Below the pieces are notes generated by a model. That model saw only the letters and a program-made list of their open reading frames with translations, had not been told where the DNA came from and made no database searches. Of a stretch of 64,000 bases of DNA, positions 10,044-19,641 are shown one piece after another (position 1 is the first letter of the stretch; each line of letters starts with the position of its first letter). The stretch lies in the NCBI GenBank assembly GCA_963677655.1, contig OY782089.1; one strand, given 5' to 3'. A program made the translations under genes and the position numbers. The stretch comes from Saccharicrinis sp963677655 (GTDB lineage: Bacteria; Bacteroidota; Bacteroidia; Bacteroidales; Marinilabiliaceae).

Positions 10044-12338
10044 TCACTCCCTCAGGCTATAGCTCAACATTTGGTCTGTATCTGAAGAGCCTCCAACAAA
10101 AACATTAAACTTTCCCGGTTCAATATGCTTTTTCATATCGATACCTGTAAATGACATATCTTCTGCAGTAATGTTGAATTTGATACTCTTTGTTTCTCCC
10201 GGTTTTAGAGAAACCTTCTCAAAACCAATCAACTCACGAATTGGCCTAAGTACCGAAGCATATTCATCTTGCAGATAAATCTGACAAACTTCCTTACCAT
10301 AAACATCTCCAACATTGGTGATATCTATACTCACCCGAATAGGATCTCCCATTTTTACAATAGTATCTGATATACTTAGGTTTGAATAATGGAACTGAGT
10401 GTAACTCAAGCCAAAACCAAAAGGATACAAAGGTTTGTTGTTTGCAAATAAATACCCTTTTTTATAATTAATATGCTTTTGGTAATAATAAGCAGGAAGT
10501 TGCCCAACAGATTGAGGGACAGTGACCGTCAATTTACCTGAAGGATTTACTTCTCCGAACAATATTTTTGCTATAGCCTCTTCTCTTCGTTCACTTAAAT
10601 CCCAACAGTCAATTATGGCATTAGCCTTTTCTGCAATATCAACAATCGATAGCGTACGGCGATGTTCCAGTACAACAACAACCCTTTTGCCGGTCTTTTT
10701 AAGTTCATCCAACAATAAATTTTGCTGACCTACAGGATTAAGATCTGCCCTATCGCCCATTTCATCAGAAACAAAATAAGCCTCCTTTGCTGTTTTATGA
10801 TCGCCACCAATAAAAAGCAAAACAATATCAGCCTTTTTGGCAATTTTAACAGCTTCCTTAATCATTGGCTTATCTTCCTCTAAACTGTAAAGAGCAGGCA
10901 ACCTAACAGGCTTACTTATTCCACAACCTTTGGCATAACTAACTTTTACATTTTGGGGAAGTTTATTCTTTATTGCTTTAACATCCTTTTCCCTGGCATT
11001 GGGTCCAATAATAGCTATATGCTTAAAGGCCCGTAGATTTATAGGTAAGGTTTTGTTCTCATTCTTCAATAAAATAATTGACTCCAAATCAACCTTCAAT
11101 GCCAAATCTAATGTTTTTTGTGTTTTTGTGTTTTGATTGGCTTTAGTTGCATCTACATAAGGATTATCGAACAAACCCAACCTAAACTTTGTAAGTAATA
11201 CACGCTTCACAGCCTTATCAATTCGTATTAACAATTCCGGTTTATCCTCCACCATTTTTTCCAATAAAGCAAAACCATCGTTGCCGTATAAATCAATATC
11301 CATCCCTGCTTTTAGCGCCATCTCGGCAGCGTCTTCAAAAGTTTCAGCAACTCTCATAAAGTGATGAAGACGCTCTATGTCTGTTGCATCAGAAACCACA
11401 TACCCATCAAAGCCCCAGTTATCTTTTAAAGTATCGGTAAGCAATTTACCATTTGCATGACTGGCAACTCCATTTACATCGGCATGTGATGCCATAATAC
11501 CCAGGGTTTTTGCTTCCTGTACCGCTGCTTTAAAAGGAGGTAAAATCTCATCAACGAAACTACGTGGAGATATCTGTACCGACGCGAAGTTTTTTCCGCC
11601 CTGTACTTCTGCATATCCGGCAAAATGCTTTGTTACAGCACCTATATGTGTGCTTTTCAATCCAACATTATCACCCTGAACACCTTTAACTGCACTAACC
11701 ACCATACGCGAAGTCAGATAAGTATCTTCCCCAAATGTTTCTGTCATCCTGCCAAAACGAGGATCTCTTACCAGGTCAGCTTCAGGTGAGTGACACATAT
11801 GTAAACCCCTTATCCGGGCTTCTCTTCCAAGCGCATCCCATAATTCTTTTACCAACTCGGTATTAAATGAAGAAGCCATAGTCAACGGCCTGCAAAAATG
11901 TGTATTCCCTTTTGCTTCCACACCATTGTAACACTCAATAATAAACATTGCAGGAATACCAAAACGATTGTGCTCAATAATATACTTCTGAAGTTTATTA
12001 CACAAAATGGCTCCATGCTGCGGATCATAGGCTGTTCCAGCGTTCTTAATTCCAGCAATACCATTTTTAATATAATCTTTAGCTTCATCATTTAGAACGA
12101 GCTCTCCTTCTTTGTTTAAAAAGATCCTGTTGCTGGAATGGAAAATTCGCATCTGGCTAATCTTTTCCTGAAGATTTAATTGCTTTAAAAGATTTTCGGC
12201 ACGCTGCTCATCTGGCAGCTCACTGTTTTTATAATCATCTGGATTAAAGCTATTACAACCAAATGCAAATACAATGGATAGCAAGCTCAAAAGGAATTGT
12301 AGATTCATCATATATTTGGATAAGAAATTTTGAGACAA
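10044..12338 (-). CDS. GH3 family glycosidase lipoprotein
   Basis: A 764-residue family 3 beta-glycosidase. The N-terminus is a lipoprotein signal (FAFGC), so the enzyme is probably membrane-attached. The GH3 barrel contains KHFAGY and the nucleophile motif GYVVSDATDIERL, with the nucleophile at about Asp317. The alpha/beta sandwich domain and the C-terminal fibronectin-III-like domain (about 640-764) follow, with the usual YPFGFGLSYTQF signature. Substrates in this family include beta-glucosides, beta-xylosides and N-acetylhexosaminides, and the sequence alone does not choose. Met10 or Met11 are possible later starts, but the first Met gives a lipoprotein signal with a positive charge. It follows the beta-helix gene after 49 bp, so they probably share a transcript. 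Confidence 0.95.
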   Translation of the reverse strand: MSQNFLSKYMMNLQFLLSLLSIVFAFGCNSFNPDDYKNSELPDEQRAENLLKQLNLQEKISQMRIFHSSNRIFLNKEGELVLNDEAKDYIKNGIAGIKNAGTAYDPQHGAILCNKLQKYIIEHNRFGIPAMFIIECYNGVEAKGNTHFCRPLTMASSFNTELVKELWDALGREARIRGLHMCHSPEADLVRDPRFGRMTETFGEDTYLTSRMVVSAVKGVQGDNVGLKSTHIGAVTKHFAGYAEVQGGKNFASVQISPRSFVDEILPPFKAAVQEAKTLGIMASHADVNGVASHANGKLLTDTLKDNWGFDGYVVSDATDIERLHHFMRVAETFEDAAEMALKAGMDIDLYGNDGFALLEKMVEDKPELLIRIDKAVKRVLLTKFRLGLFDNPYVDATKANQNTKTQKTLDLALKVDLESIILLKNENKTLPINLRAFKHIAIIGPNAREKDVKAIKNKLPQNVKVSYAKGCGISKPVRLPALYSLEEDKPMIKEAVKIAKKADIVLLFIGGDHKTAKEAYFVSDEMGDRADLNPVGQQNLLLDELKKTGKRVVVVLEHRRTLSIVDIAEKANAIIDCWDLSERREEAIAKILFGEVNPSGKLTVTVPQSVGQLPAYYYQKHINYKKGYLFANNKPLYPFGFGLSYTQFHYSNLSISDTIVKMGDPIRVSIDITNVGDVYGKEVCQIYLQDEYASVLRPIRELIGFEKVSLKPGETKSIKFNITAEDMSFTGIDMKKHIEPGKFNVFVGGSSDTDQMLSYSLRE

Positions 12339-12387
12339 TAAATAAGAGTTTACCGTCTCAAAAAATTTAAATAAAATACTTCCAGAC

Positions 12388-13824
12388 TTAACGAATTTTA
12401 TTGCCTGTACCTTCGTCGGTAACTTTACCTTTAGACTGCACTTTAATACCTGAACTCTTAGGCGATAAATAAACAGGATAATCAGTCAGGTTATTCAATT
12501 CAAAATCGGCTCCTTTAAAGTCATTTTGATGAGGAAAATTTCCATTCTTTAAACGAATATTTCCTTTTTCTCCTCCAACCTTAATGCGTAATCCTTTTTC
12601 AACAGCTTCTGTTGTTCCTTTAACTGTAATTTTATGTCCACTCCCTCCAATATAGGCCACACTTCCTGATCCGTTATAATATCCATTTTCAGCAGGTATG
12701 ATAGTAATATCGGCATTGTATCCTTTATCGTTTTCATATGTACTTGAATAAACCGGACCATAGGCACAATCAGCTTTACAATTTACCACTTCACCTTTTC
12801 CTAAAGAGTATCCATTTTCGCAACCTATAACTGTACAACCTTCAACATATTTTTTACCGGTAGCATGTGCTAAGGTAACACCCGTACGCATATTTTTAAT
12901 AGTACAATTCAAAATGGTAGGGTTATCAGTACCTCTCTTGATTATCTTACCATCAATAATGGTTGTTCCTGCATTATATGCACGAATACCGCCTTCGCCT
13001 GTACTCATCATATATCCGGCAGGCAATTTATATCCCCAGGTAGTCATAAAACCAACATCAAATGCCGGACCCGATGTTTCAGCCAGCATATCGTCTGTTT
13101 TACGAACTTCTCCTTCGATCACACAGCCTTCGATAGTTGGATAGCTGGCTGCCTGCATAAACATACAGTGACCATAGGACCGGTGAATGATATGGCAGTT
13201 TTTTGCGTGGTTTCGCAATCCTCGTACTAAAAAACCAGAATGTTTTCGGTGAGGAATTACATTATTTCTTCCTCCTTTACCAAAAGCATCACCATATCCA
13301 TAAGGAAAAGATCCTTTTACAGTCATGTGAAAACCCTCAACTCTATTATCTCTGCCATCCATACAAACGCCAAGTGCCCCTTTGTTTGGCCCGTCATAAA
13401 CAGAACCATCATCAACCATAGTAAGGTTTTTCAATACATTGTTATTTCCGGTAATAACCACTTCATGAACCCTGTATTTTCCAAAACAATTAAATACCTC
13501 TGTATCTATATTTAATGTTACCCCGGTAAAATCATAAGTGCTGTTACTCCCTGAGAAAAGCAACAAAATCTTTGCCCTGTCTTCACAATCTGTTGTTCCA
13601 AAAGTTCCTTCCTTAATATCTTTCGGAGTAATAGAATAGGTTCCCGGTTTAAGAACAGCATTCACATTGTCATCATCCAGATAAGGTAACAACTCTTTCA
13701 GGGAATTGACTTTTACAGAACTAAAAACTGATTGAACCACCAAAAATGTACAACACACTATTAACCCTCTCTTTATGTATAAAGAAGTATTTGCTATTAA
13801 TCTTTTAAAATAAATTGTCATCAC
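12388..13824 (-). CDS. Secreted right-handed beta-helix protein
   Basis: A 478-residue exported protein with a signal peptide (about 1-35) and a body of short repeated strands with Asn and Gly at the turns, typical of a right-handed parallel beta-helix. Examples are GNNNVLKNLTMVDDG near residue 130 and HSGFLVRGLRNHAKNC near residue 200. The fold is shared by lyases (PL1, PL6, PL9), GH28 and GH141-type enzymes and epimerases. I cannot match it to one family. It is clearly different from the two paired beta-helix proteins at 53726 and 56860. A class A upstream element lies about 100 bp before its start. It is followed by GH3 and preceded by the chemoreceptor-like sensor gene. Confidence 0.82.
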   Translation of the reverse strand: MMTIYFKRLIANTSLYIKRGLIVCCTFLVVQSVFSSVKVNSLKELLPYLDDDNVNAVLKPGTYSITPKDIKEGTFGTTDCEDRAKILLLFSGSNSTYDFTGVTLNIDTEVFNCFGKYRVHEVVITGNNNVLKNLTMVDDGSVYDGPNKGALGVCMDGRDNRVEGFHMTVKGSFPYGYGDAFGKGGRNNVIPHRKHSGFLVRGLRNHAKNCHIIHRSYGHCMFMQAASYPTIEGCVIEGEVRKTDDMLAETSGPAFDVGFMTTWGYKLPAGYMMSTGEGGIRAYNAGTTIIDGKIIKRGTDNPTILNCTIKNMRTGVTLAHATGKKYVEGCTVIGCENGYSLGKGEVVNCKADCAYGPVYSSTYENDKGYNADITIIPAENGYYNGSGSVAYIGGSGHKITVKGTTEAVEKGLRIKVGGEKGNIRLKNGNFPHQNDFKGADFELNNLTDYPVYLSPKSSGIKVQSKGKVTDEGTGNKIR

Positions 13825-13899
13825 GATTTTATAAGAATATTTGTTGAATTATATTTAAATCCTAAAATACAGAAGTATTTATAGCACTGATAAAATATA

Positions 13900-13927
13900 A
13901 ATTCCAAAGAATATTGAAGTTGTTGCA
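13900..13927 (-). promoter_or_regulatory. Class A upstream element (dyad + TGTTGCA), copy 1
   Basis: On the plus strand the dyad ATTCCAAAGAAT starts at 13901 and TGTTGCA starts exactly 20 bp later at 13921. The same register is found upstream of four other genes. The distance from TGTTGCA to the start codon of the beta-helix gene is about 100 bp. This suggests an activator site or an extended promoter. Confidence 0.55.
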
Positions 13928-13996
13928 TTATATAACCATGCGACCTAAAAGTACATGCTGAGATTAAAGAAGACAACGGATAAGCTTTGGTAATTA

Positions 13997-14009
13997 ATAC
14001 CGATTATAA
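13997..14009. repeat. Short shared intergenic word AATACCGATTATA
   Basis: The word AATACCGATTATA here recurs in reverse complement near 46603-46615. Both sites are intergenic, which fits a dispersed repeat or common flanking word rather than a gene-specific site. Confidence 0.3.
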
Positions 14010-14096
14010 CTTTGAAATATGCAATAATAATAATATTAACCTGTAATCCCTTAGACAACAAAGCTCATTTTCAATTTTAAAAATGTATGGTCTAAA

Positions 14097-17000
14097 CTAT
14101 TGTTCATCCAACGAAAGTGTATTAATAGCAGTATCTAATTTTTCTGCTAATTGAGCCGTTCTATTAATATAAGTAGATATCTGCTGAATAGCCTGGTTGA
14201 CATTTGAAGCCTCGTAAGACTGATTTTGACTTGACTCACGAATTTGATCAATGAGTTGCACAATGCTTTTTATATAATTCTGCAATTCTACAATTTTACT
14301 ACTGGCTTCATGTGACAATTCAAGACCGGATTCAGAAATCTCCTGGATATTTTTTGCAACACCCTGAGATTGATCTGCCAGTTTTTTTACTTCGTTGGCC
14401 ACAACACCAAACGATTTTCCATATTGCCCAGCCTTGGCGGCTTCAATTGTTGCATTTAATGAAAGTATATTTGTGGTTTGGGCAAATTCCGAAATAAACT
14501 TTATGCTCTCAGTAATGTTTTCGATAGCATCAACAGTTTTGGTTACTATTGCCACACTTGAGTTTGCATCTTTTTCAATTTTTTGCGCATTTTCAAACAT
14601 ACTTCTGGCACTATCGGCATTCTCTTTTATATCTTTCGACATCTGATCGATCGAAGAAGAAACCTCTTCTATAGTAGAAGCCTGGCTGGTTGTGGCCTCC
14701 AGTAATTCCTCAGAAGCTTTTCCCAGTTCAGTCTTAACATCATTCATAATGTTTGATAATTTACCTCTGGCTTCTTCAAGCCTGGAATTCCTGTTTTTCA
14801 CCTCTTCTGTTGCCTTAGCTACCTGTGCCTCTAAACTTTTTTGTATTTCTTTTTGCTTTTGCGATCTGGATCTTAAAAAATACACAACTCCTGCCAAAAT
14901 CAACATTAATGCAATCAACCGAAACTGCCACGAAGCCCACCATGGAGGCATAATCGTGATATTAATCGAAGTACCTTCCTCATTCCAAACACCATCATTA
15001 TTGGAGGCCTTTACCCTAAACACATAATCTCCTGCCGGAAGGTTAGTGTATGTAGCTTCGTGTTTGTTACCTGCGTCAATCCACTTTTCATCGAAACCCT
15101 CCATCATATATTTATATTGATTCTTTTCGGGGGATGTAAAATTTAAAGCAACAAACTCAAAAGTAAACACACCTTGTTTATGATTAAGTACCAGGTTTTC
15201 TGTATGTGAAATAGATTTCTCCAAAGGAGATCCAGATGTTCCAACTTTTACAGTTTCGTAAAATAGTTTTAAATCAGTAATCACTACTGGGGGTGCATCT
15301 TTATTATCAACAATTTCATCCGGGTGAAAAATATTAAATCCATTTCGCCCTCCAAATAACATTTCTCCCGAACTTGTTTTTAATGAAACATAACTTTCAA
15401 ACTGGGTACCTTGTAAACCATCATTAACATCATAAGTTTCAACATCTCTGATTTCAGGATTGAATTTTAAAATTCCAATCCCAGTGCTTAACCACAGGTT
15501 ATTATGATCATCAATCTTCACACCCAATATACGATTATTAGGAAAACCATTCTCTTCATTGAAGACAGTACATTTTCGGGTCTCCGCTTCTAACATCCAT
15601 AAACCGCGACCATCGGTACCTACCCACAAATTTCCCTTATTATCTTTTGTCATAGAAATAATATTTCTACTCGATACCTTCCCTGAACCATTATCGTCAC
15701 CACAAAAGGGAGTTAATTTTCCATTCAACTTATTATATAAGAATAATCCTTTATTTAAGGTTCCCAGCCAAATTTCATTTGGATTTTCTTCACAGAAACA
15801 CCTTACTTGCTGAATTTCTTTTATAGCCCTAAATGTACGTGATCCAGGATCAAAAATATTCAAATATCCTAGAGATCCGGAAATTCCAAATGTACCGATC
15901 CAAATAACGCCTTCACTATCCTTGTAGATTGAATAAACAGTATTAGTGGATATAGATGACGGATTATCTTTATTGTGATAATAATGATTAAAACGTTCTG
16001 TACTTTTATCAAAGATTGCTAATCCTTTTTTATAGGTGCCAACCAGCAAGTACCTTGAATCAATTTCGTTAATACTGAAGATATAATCATCCTGTAATGA
16101 GTACGGATTGTTTCTGTCTGTTTTGTAGTGTTTAAAGGTTCCTTTTTTGCGATTAAATTTGCTCAAGCCACCACCTTCTTTGGTTCCAATCCAGATGTTA
16201 CCCTCACAATCTTCAAACATACTTCGGGTGTTATTATTGATTAACCCATCCTCTTTGAAATTAAATTTGTAGTGTTCAAATTTCTTTCGTTTACTATCTA
16301 CATAGTTAATACCGCTATTATAAGTTCCTATCCATAAAGATCCTGAAGCTGACAACATCATGCTCCTTAAAGCTTTACTATTTATACTATTAGGATTATA
16401 CAAATCCGTTGTATACTTGTAAACTATATCCTCTTTTATATCAAGATAAATCAAGCCTCCATCCCGATCAGCAATGTAAAGGTTTTGCTTTTTGTCCTCA
16501 ATTATTTCCTGTACCCGATCGTTAAGAAGATATCCTTTTTCTTTATTATAATGATCCATAGGTCTATCAAAATCTTTGCCCCTCATCCTGAACATGCCTT
16601 TGTGATAAGTTCCGACCCAAAAATCATTGCTACTTGTTCTTTTTATACATTGAATATGACCTACATCATTAGTGGCTGTGTGGTATTTGACGGAAAAGTC
16701 TTGGGTATCAAATAAATTTAACCCATACTCGGTTCCTATTAACAAACTGTTCTTATCAAACTGTTCTATTGCATATACAGCATTAGTAATCAAGCTATTC
16801 CGATTGTCTTTTTCATGTCGTACTACCGTAAACGTATTATCTCCATTATATTTATAGAGTCCCTTGGTAGACCCTGCCCAGAGCGTATTCTGCTGGTCAT
16901 AAAACAGGGTATTAAGCGTATCTCCCATAGTGGCATTAAAACGCTTAAATTTTTGTGTTGAAAGATTAAGATAACATAGTCCACCTTCTGTACCTATCCA

Positions 17001-17327
17001 TAAATTACCAGAGCTATTCTCTTCAAGAATTGCGGTTACTATATTGTTTACTATGGTTGTCGTATCATTGGGATCATTTCGATAAACTTCAATTTTATAT
17101 CCGTTATACCTATTTAAACCGTCTTGAGTTCCAAACCATAAGAAACCGGTTTTGTCCTCATATATACAATTTACCCTATTTGATGCCAAGCCATCTTCAC
17201 TTGTAATATTTTGAAAATAAAGATTGTTTGTTTGTGAACGAACTGTTACAGTTGATATAAGAATTAAAAACAAGCCAGATAACAAGAACTTGTGATAAAT
17301 GATAACTTCATATGCTCTTGTAAACAT
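14097..17327 (-). CDS. Reg_prop/Y_Y_Y propeller sensor fused to a methyl-accepting chemotaxis signalling domain
   Basis: The periplasmic half is like that of a hybrid two-component sensor: signal peptide, Reg_prop repeats (W-[IL]-G-T-x-x-G-L) and a Y_Y_Y domain. After one membrane helix and a charged coiled coil there is no histidine kinase. Instead comes an MCP signalling domain. Its hairpin tip contains ILSLNATIEAAKAGQYGKSF and VVANEVKKLADQS, close to the chemoreceptor consensus. No HAMP, receiver or DNA-binding domain is present, and no CheR-binding pentapeptide ends the protein. The open frame extends to 17426. The start chosen here (MFTRAYEV) gives the best signal peptide, and 17369 is the other option. 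A class A element lies upstream. Output through a CheA/CheW complex elsewhere in the genome is an inference. Confidence 0.93.
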   Translation of the reverse strand: MFTRAYEVIIYHKFLLSGLFLILISTVTVRSQTNNLYFQNITSEDGLASNRVNCIYEDKTGFLWFGTQDGLNRYNGYKIEVYRNDPNDTTTIVNNIVTAILEENSSGNLWIGTEGGLCYLNLSTQKFKRFNATMGDTLNTLFYDQQNTLWAGSTKGLYKYNGDNTFTVVRHEKDNRNSLITNAVYAIEQFDKNSLLIGTEYGLNLFDTQDFSVKYHTATNDVGHIQCIKRTSSNDFWVGTYHKGMFRMRGKDFDRPMDHYNKEKGYLLNDRVQEIIEDKKQNLYIADRDGGLIYLDIKEDIVYKYTTDLYNPNSINSKALRSMMLSASGSLWIGTYNSGINYVDSKRKKFEHYKFNFKEDGLINNNTRSMFEDCEGNIWIGTKEGGGLSKFNRKKGTFKHYKTDRNNPYSLQDDYIFSINEIDSRYLLVGTYKKGLAIFDKSTERFNHYYHNKDNPSSISTNTVYSIYKDSEGVIWIGTFGISGSLGYLNIFDPGSRTFRAIKEIQQVRCFCEENPNEIWLGTLNKGLFLYNKLNGKLTPFCGDDNGSGKVSSRNIISMTKDNKGNLWVGTDGRGLWMLEAETRKCTVFNEENGFPNNRILGVKIDDHNNLWLSTGIGILKFNPEIRDVETYDVNDGLQGTQFESYVSLKTSSGEMLFGGRNGFNIFHPDEIVDNKDAPPVVITDLKLFYETVKVGTSGSPLEKSISHTENLVLNHKQGVFTFEFVALNFTSPEKNQYKYMMEGFDEKWIDAGNKHEATYTNLPAGDYVFRVKASNNDGVWNEEGTSINITIMPPWWASWQFRLIALMLILAGVVYFLRSRSQKQKEIQKSLEAQVAKATEEVKNRNSRLEEARGKLSNIMNDVKTELGKASEELLEATTSQASTIEEVSSSIDQMSKDIKENADSARSMFENAQKIEKDANSSVAIVTKTVDAIENITESIKFISEFAQTTNILSLNATIEAAKAGQYGKSFGVVANEVKKLADQSQGVAKNIQEISESGLELSHEASSKIVELQNYIKSIVQLIDQIRESSQNQSYEASNVNQAIQQISTYINRTAQLAEKLDTAINTLSLDEQ

Positions 17328-17447
17328 CTTTACTAAAATCAAAGAAAATAAACATTTAAGTATATCCATAGAGTATTCCAAATAAGTATTATGTGCAATA
17401 AAAAAATTTAAGATTAATAAATTCACACCTAAATCAATAGCCTGATA

Positions 17448-17474
17448 AAACCATTATATCTTCTATATGTTGCA
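17448..17474 (-). promoter_or_regulatory. Class A upstream element, copy 2 (weak dyad)
   Basis: TGTTGCA lies at 17468-17474 in front of the chemoreceptor-like sensor gene. The dyad half 20 bp away is poorly conserved (AAACCATTATAT). The distance to the alternative start at 17369 would be 105 bp, matching the other copies. Confidence 0.4.
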
Positions 17475-17508
17475 TATTATGATATTCCCTTAATAAATGA
17501 AAACAAGA

Positions 17509-17535
17509 AGGCTGCACTTATCTTAAATGCAGCCT
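17509..17535 (-). terminator. Hairpin terminator after the heparinase-like gene
   Basis: AGGCTGCA (17509-17516) and TGCAGCCT (17528-17535) form a perfect 8-bp stem with an 11-nt loop. It lies 30 bp after the stop codon at 17565 and is followed on the transcribed strand by TCTTGTTTTC. It would end the transcript that runs from the sulfatase at 27211. Confidence 0.72.
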
Positions 17536-17564
17536 CTATTGAACTCTGACTATCTTTATTATAG

Positions 17565-19505
17565 CTACTCTACAGGAGTATATTTAACTGTAATAGAACC
17601 TTTGTTCACTGGTTTTATAAAATCAATCCCAATACGATAAGATGTTTTTCCACTTCGGAGATGCTTAACCGGAACAACTTCATCCTTGATTTTTACTTTT
17701 CCTCCTTCTGAGAGAATCTCTACTTTTACCTTCTGGTTTTCTGAGTATATCATAACAATGTTATCATCTATAACATCATAATCTACGTTAACCATTACTG
17801 CTGTACCAAAAATTACAGGTTGGTCAGCCTCAAATGTATCAGTAATGGTAACTGTTCCTCTACCTGATTTATCATTAACCATGTTTCTTTCCAATTTCTT
17901 TAAAGATGGCAGTTCATAGGCTTTAATTAAATCTATGGTAACATTGTCCATCTCTTTCGAAAACTCAGCTTGCTTCACAGTTCCCTTAAACTCTATACCC
18001 TTTGACTGTAAGATATTGTCAATTCTTGGTACCGGGTGTCCCCATGAGCTACGCGCCGGGTTCTTATCTGAAAAGGCACCAGCAATATATGACGGGGCAC
18101 CAATATCTCCTGAAATATAATCTTCACCTAAAACCAATACATAACTACCCACGTCCATGTGATTATGGTTTTCGGCGTTGTGCCCTGCTTTCATGGCGAT
18201 GGAAAACGGAACCTCTTGTTGTCCGCGTGAAATCACAATTCCCATGTCATCAAAGTAGGTATAATTAGGCAGTTCTTTAATTTCTTCTTCTGAGGGTGCA
18301 AAAAACTCCGGATCATTCCAGGCAAGTATATCCTGTACCGACTCATCAGAGACAAATTTGGTTGGTTTCGAAGATCCATAATATTTGGCCGCCATATAAT
18401 AAGCAAAGTTCGTTTGTCCTGGTTTTACTCTGGTTACACCATCCGAAAATGGAGAATACATCCCTTTATGAATTTGAAAATTATGAGGAAAGTTGGCTAC
18501 ATTATTCAATTTATCAGGATCATTGAACTCATATAAATTAATTTTTTTGTTGGTATAATCATACAACATTTCTGCAAGGTATAAATAATGACCAAAGCCG
18601 TACTCCCAATACCCGGTACCTTCAGAACAATAACCATCATCACCAAAACCCGATAAGTAAAACACCATACTGTTTAAAGCACAACCTATAGCGGCAATTC
18701 GTTTATCGTTGTTATCTGAAGAGACTATTGTTGTAAAAAGAGAACCACTGGTACAAACCGAGTTCCAGTTACTGGTAGCTCTGATCCACTTGTTACTTAC
18801 ATCTGCTTTCTTTTGACAAGAATTTAAATATGAATCTGTAATTCTCCATTTTAAATGCTCTGCTATGTTTTTACGAGTATCTTCCGAAAGCTTGTTTTCG
18901 AGCAATACATCTGCTAAGGATAATACTAACCCAAATTTACGAGCTCCCAAATCAATTGACACACGTTTTCCCTCCATTACACTATTCTCATTATCATCAT
19001 GATTGGGATGCATCCAGGATTTCATCGCTAAAATGGAATCTACATACTCCTCAATCTGAGGAATAAAACGTCCTGTATTTTCCATGCATTCTGCCAGGGT
19101 AAATTTCTCCAGACGATCCATGGTTCGATAATAACGAGGTTTATAGATACCGCGATTCCCTTCCTTATTAGCGCGACGATAGATTTCATCAGATATTGGC
19201 ACTTCAGGTTTTCTGTCAAGAAAAGATATTGCTTCTTGAATATATTCCTTTCCTTGTTCAGTATTGGCTATTCGATCCCAATAGGATCTATCTGACGCTG
19301 AAGGTGCCGGCTGAAAAGTTTTATTGGGAATGACTTTTTTAAGCATCTCCATTTGTTGCGGGGTAGGATAAATATGCTCCCCATCGGCCGCTGCCAGATA
19401 AGCATTGATATCAAGAGTTGCAGACTGGCTTTTGATATTACTGCAGCTCAAAAATAGTACTCCTATACAAAACAGGAAGGTAATTTTTTTAGTTAGTTGT
19501 ATCAT
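17565..19505 (-). CDS. Heparinase II/III-like polysaccharide lyase lipoprotein
   Basis: A polysaccharide lyase candidate with an alpha/alpha barrel followed by a heparinase II/III-like beta-sandwich. The sandwich starts with GHNAENHNHMDVGSYVLVLG near residue 440, where the His residues are the usual metal or catalytic neighbourhood. The frame is open to 19619, but Met39 (19505) is preferred. It starts a clean lipoprotein signal (FLSC), and a hairpin at 19589-19622 would otherwise fall inside the coding region. The enzyme should act in the periplasm on uronic-acid-containing oligosaccharides. It is the last gene of a run with a sulfatase and two esterase genes, which fits removal of sulfate and acetyl groups before or after lyase action. 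Confidence 0.88.
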   Translation of the reverse strand: MIQLTKKITFLFCIGVLFLSCSNIKSQSATLDINAYLAAADGEHIYPTPQQMEMLKKVIPNKTFQPAPSASDRSYWDRIANTEQGKEYIQEAISFLDRKPEVPISDEIYRRANKEGNRGIYKPRYYRTMDRLEKFTLAECMENTGRFIPQIEEYVDSILAMKSWMHPNHDDNENSVMEGKRVSIDLGARKFGLVLSLADVLLENKLSEDTRKNIAEHLKWRITDSYLNSCQKKADVSNKWIRATSNWNSVCTSGSLFTTIVSSDNNDKRIAAIGCALNSMVFYLSGFGDDGYCSEGTGYWEYGFGHYLYLAEMLYDYTNKKINLYEFNDPDKLNNVANFPHNFQIHKGMYSPFSDGVTRVKPGQTNFAYYMAAKYYGSSKPTKFVSDESVQDILAWNDPEFFAPSEEEIKELPNYTYFDDMGIVISRGQQEVPFSIAMKAGHNAENHNHMDVGSYVLVLGEDYISGDIGAPSYIAGAFSDKNPARSSWGHPVPRIDNILQSKGIEFKGTVKQAEFSKEMDNVTIDLIKAYELPSLKKLERNMVNDKSGRGTVTITDTFEADQPVIFGTAVMVNVDYDVIDDNIVMIYSENQKVKVEILSEGGKVKIKDEVVPVKHLRSGKTSYRIGIDFIKPVNKGSITVKYTPVE

Positions 19506-19588
19506 GATAAAAGTAATGGAATATAAAAACTGTAATCTGGAAAAAACATCAGTTTTATGGATATTGTTGTAGTAAGAATGAGGTCTAA

Positions 19589-19622
19589 AGTATGAAGTTT
19601 GATAGGCTCCCAACTTCATACT
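19589..19622 (-). terminator. Intergenic hairpin between sulfatase and heparinase-like gene
   Basis: AGTATGAAGTT (19589-19599) and AACTTCATACT (19612-19622) form a perfect 11-bp inverted repeat, 20 bp after the sulfatase stop. No long T run follows, so it may be an attenuator or an RNA-processing hairpin rather than a full terminator. It supports the shorter start of the next gene. Confidence 0.45.
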
Positions 19623-19641
19623 CCAAACTTCCCACTTCTTT

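Noticed and set aside
14340..14460. TGTTGCA and TTGCAACA words inside the chemoreceptor-like gene
   Set aside because: They lie in the coding region of the MCP domain without the dyad at 20 bp, so they are not counted as class A elements.
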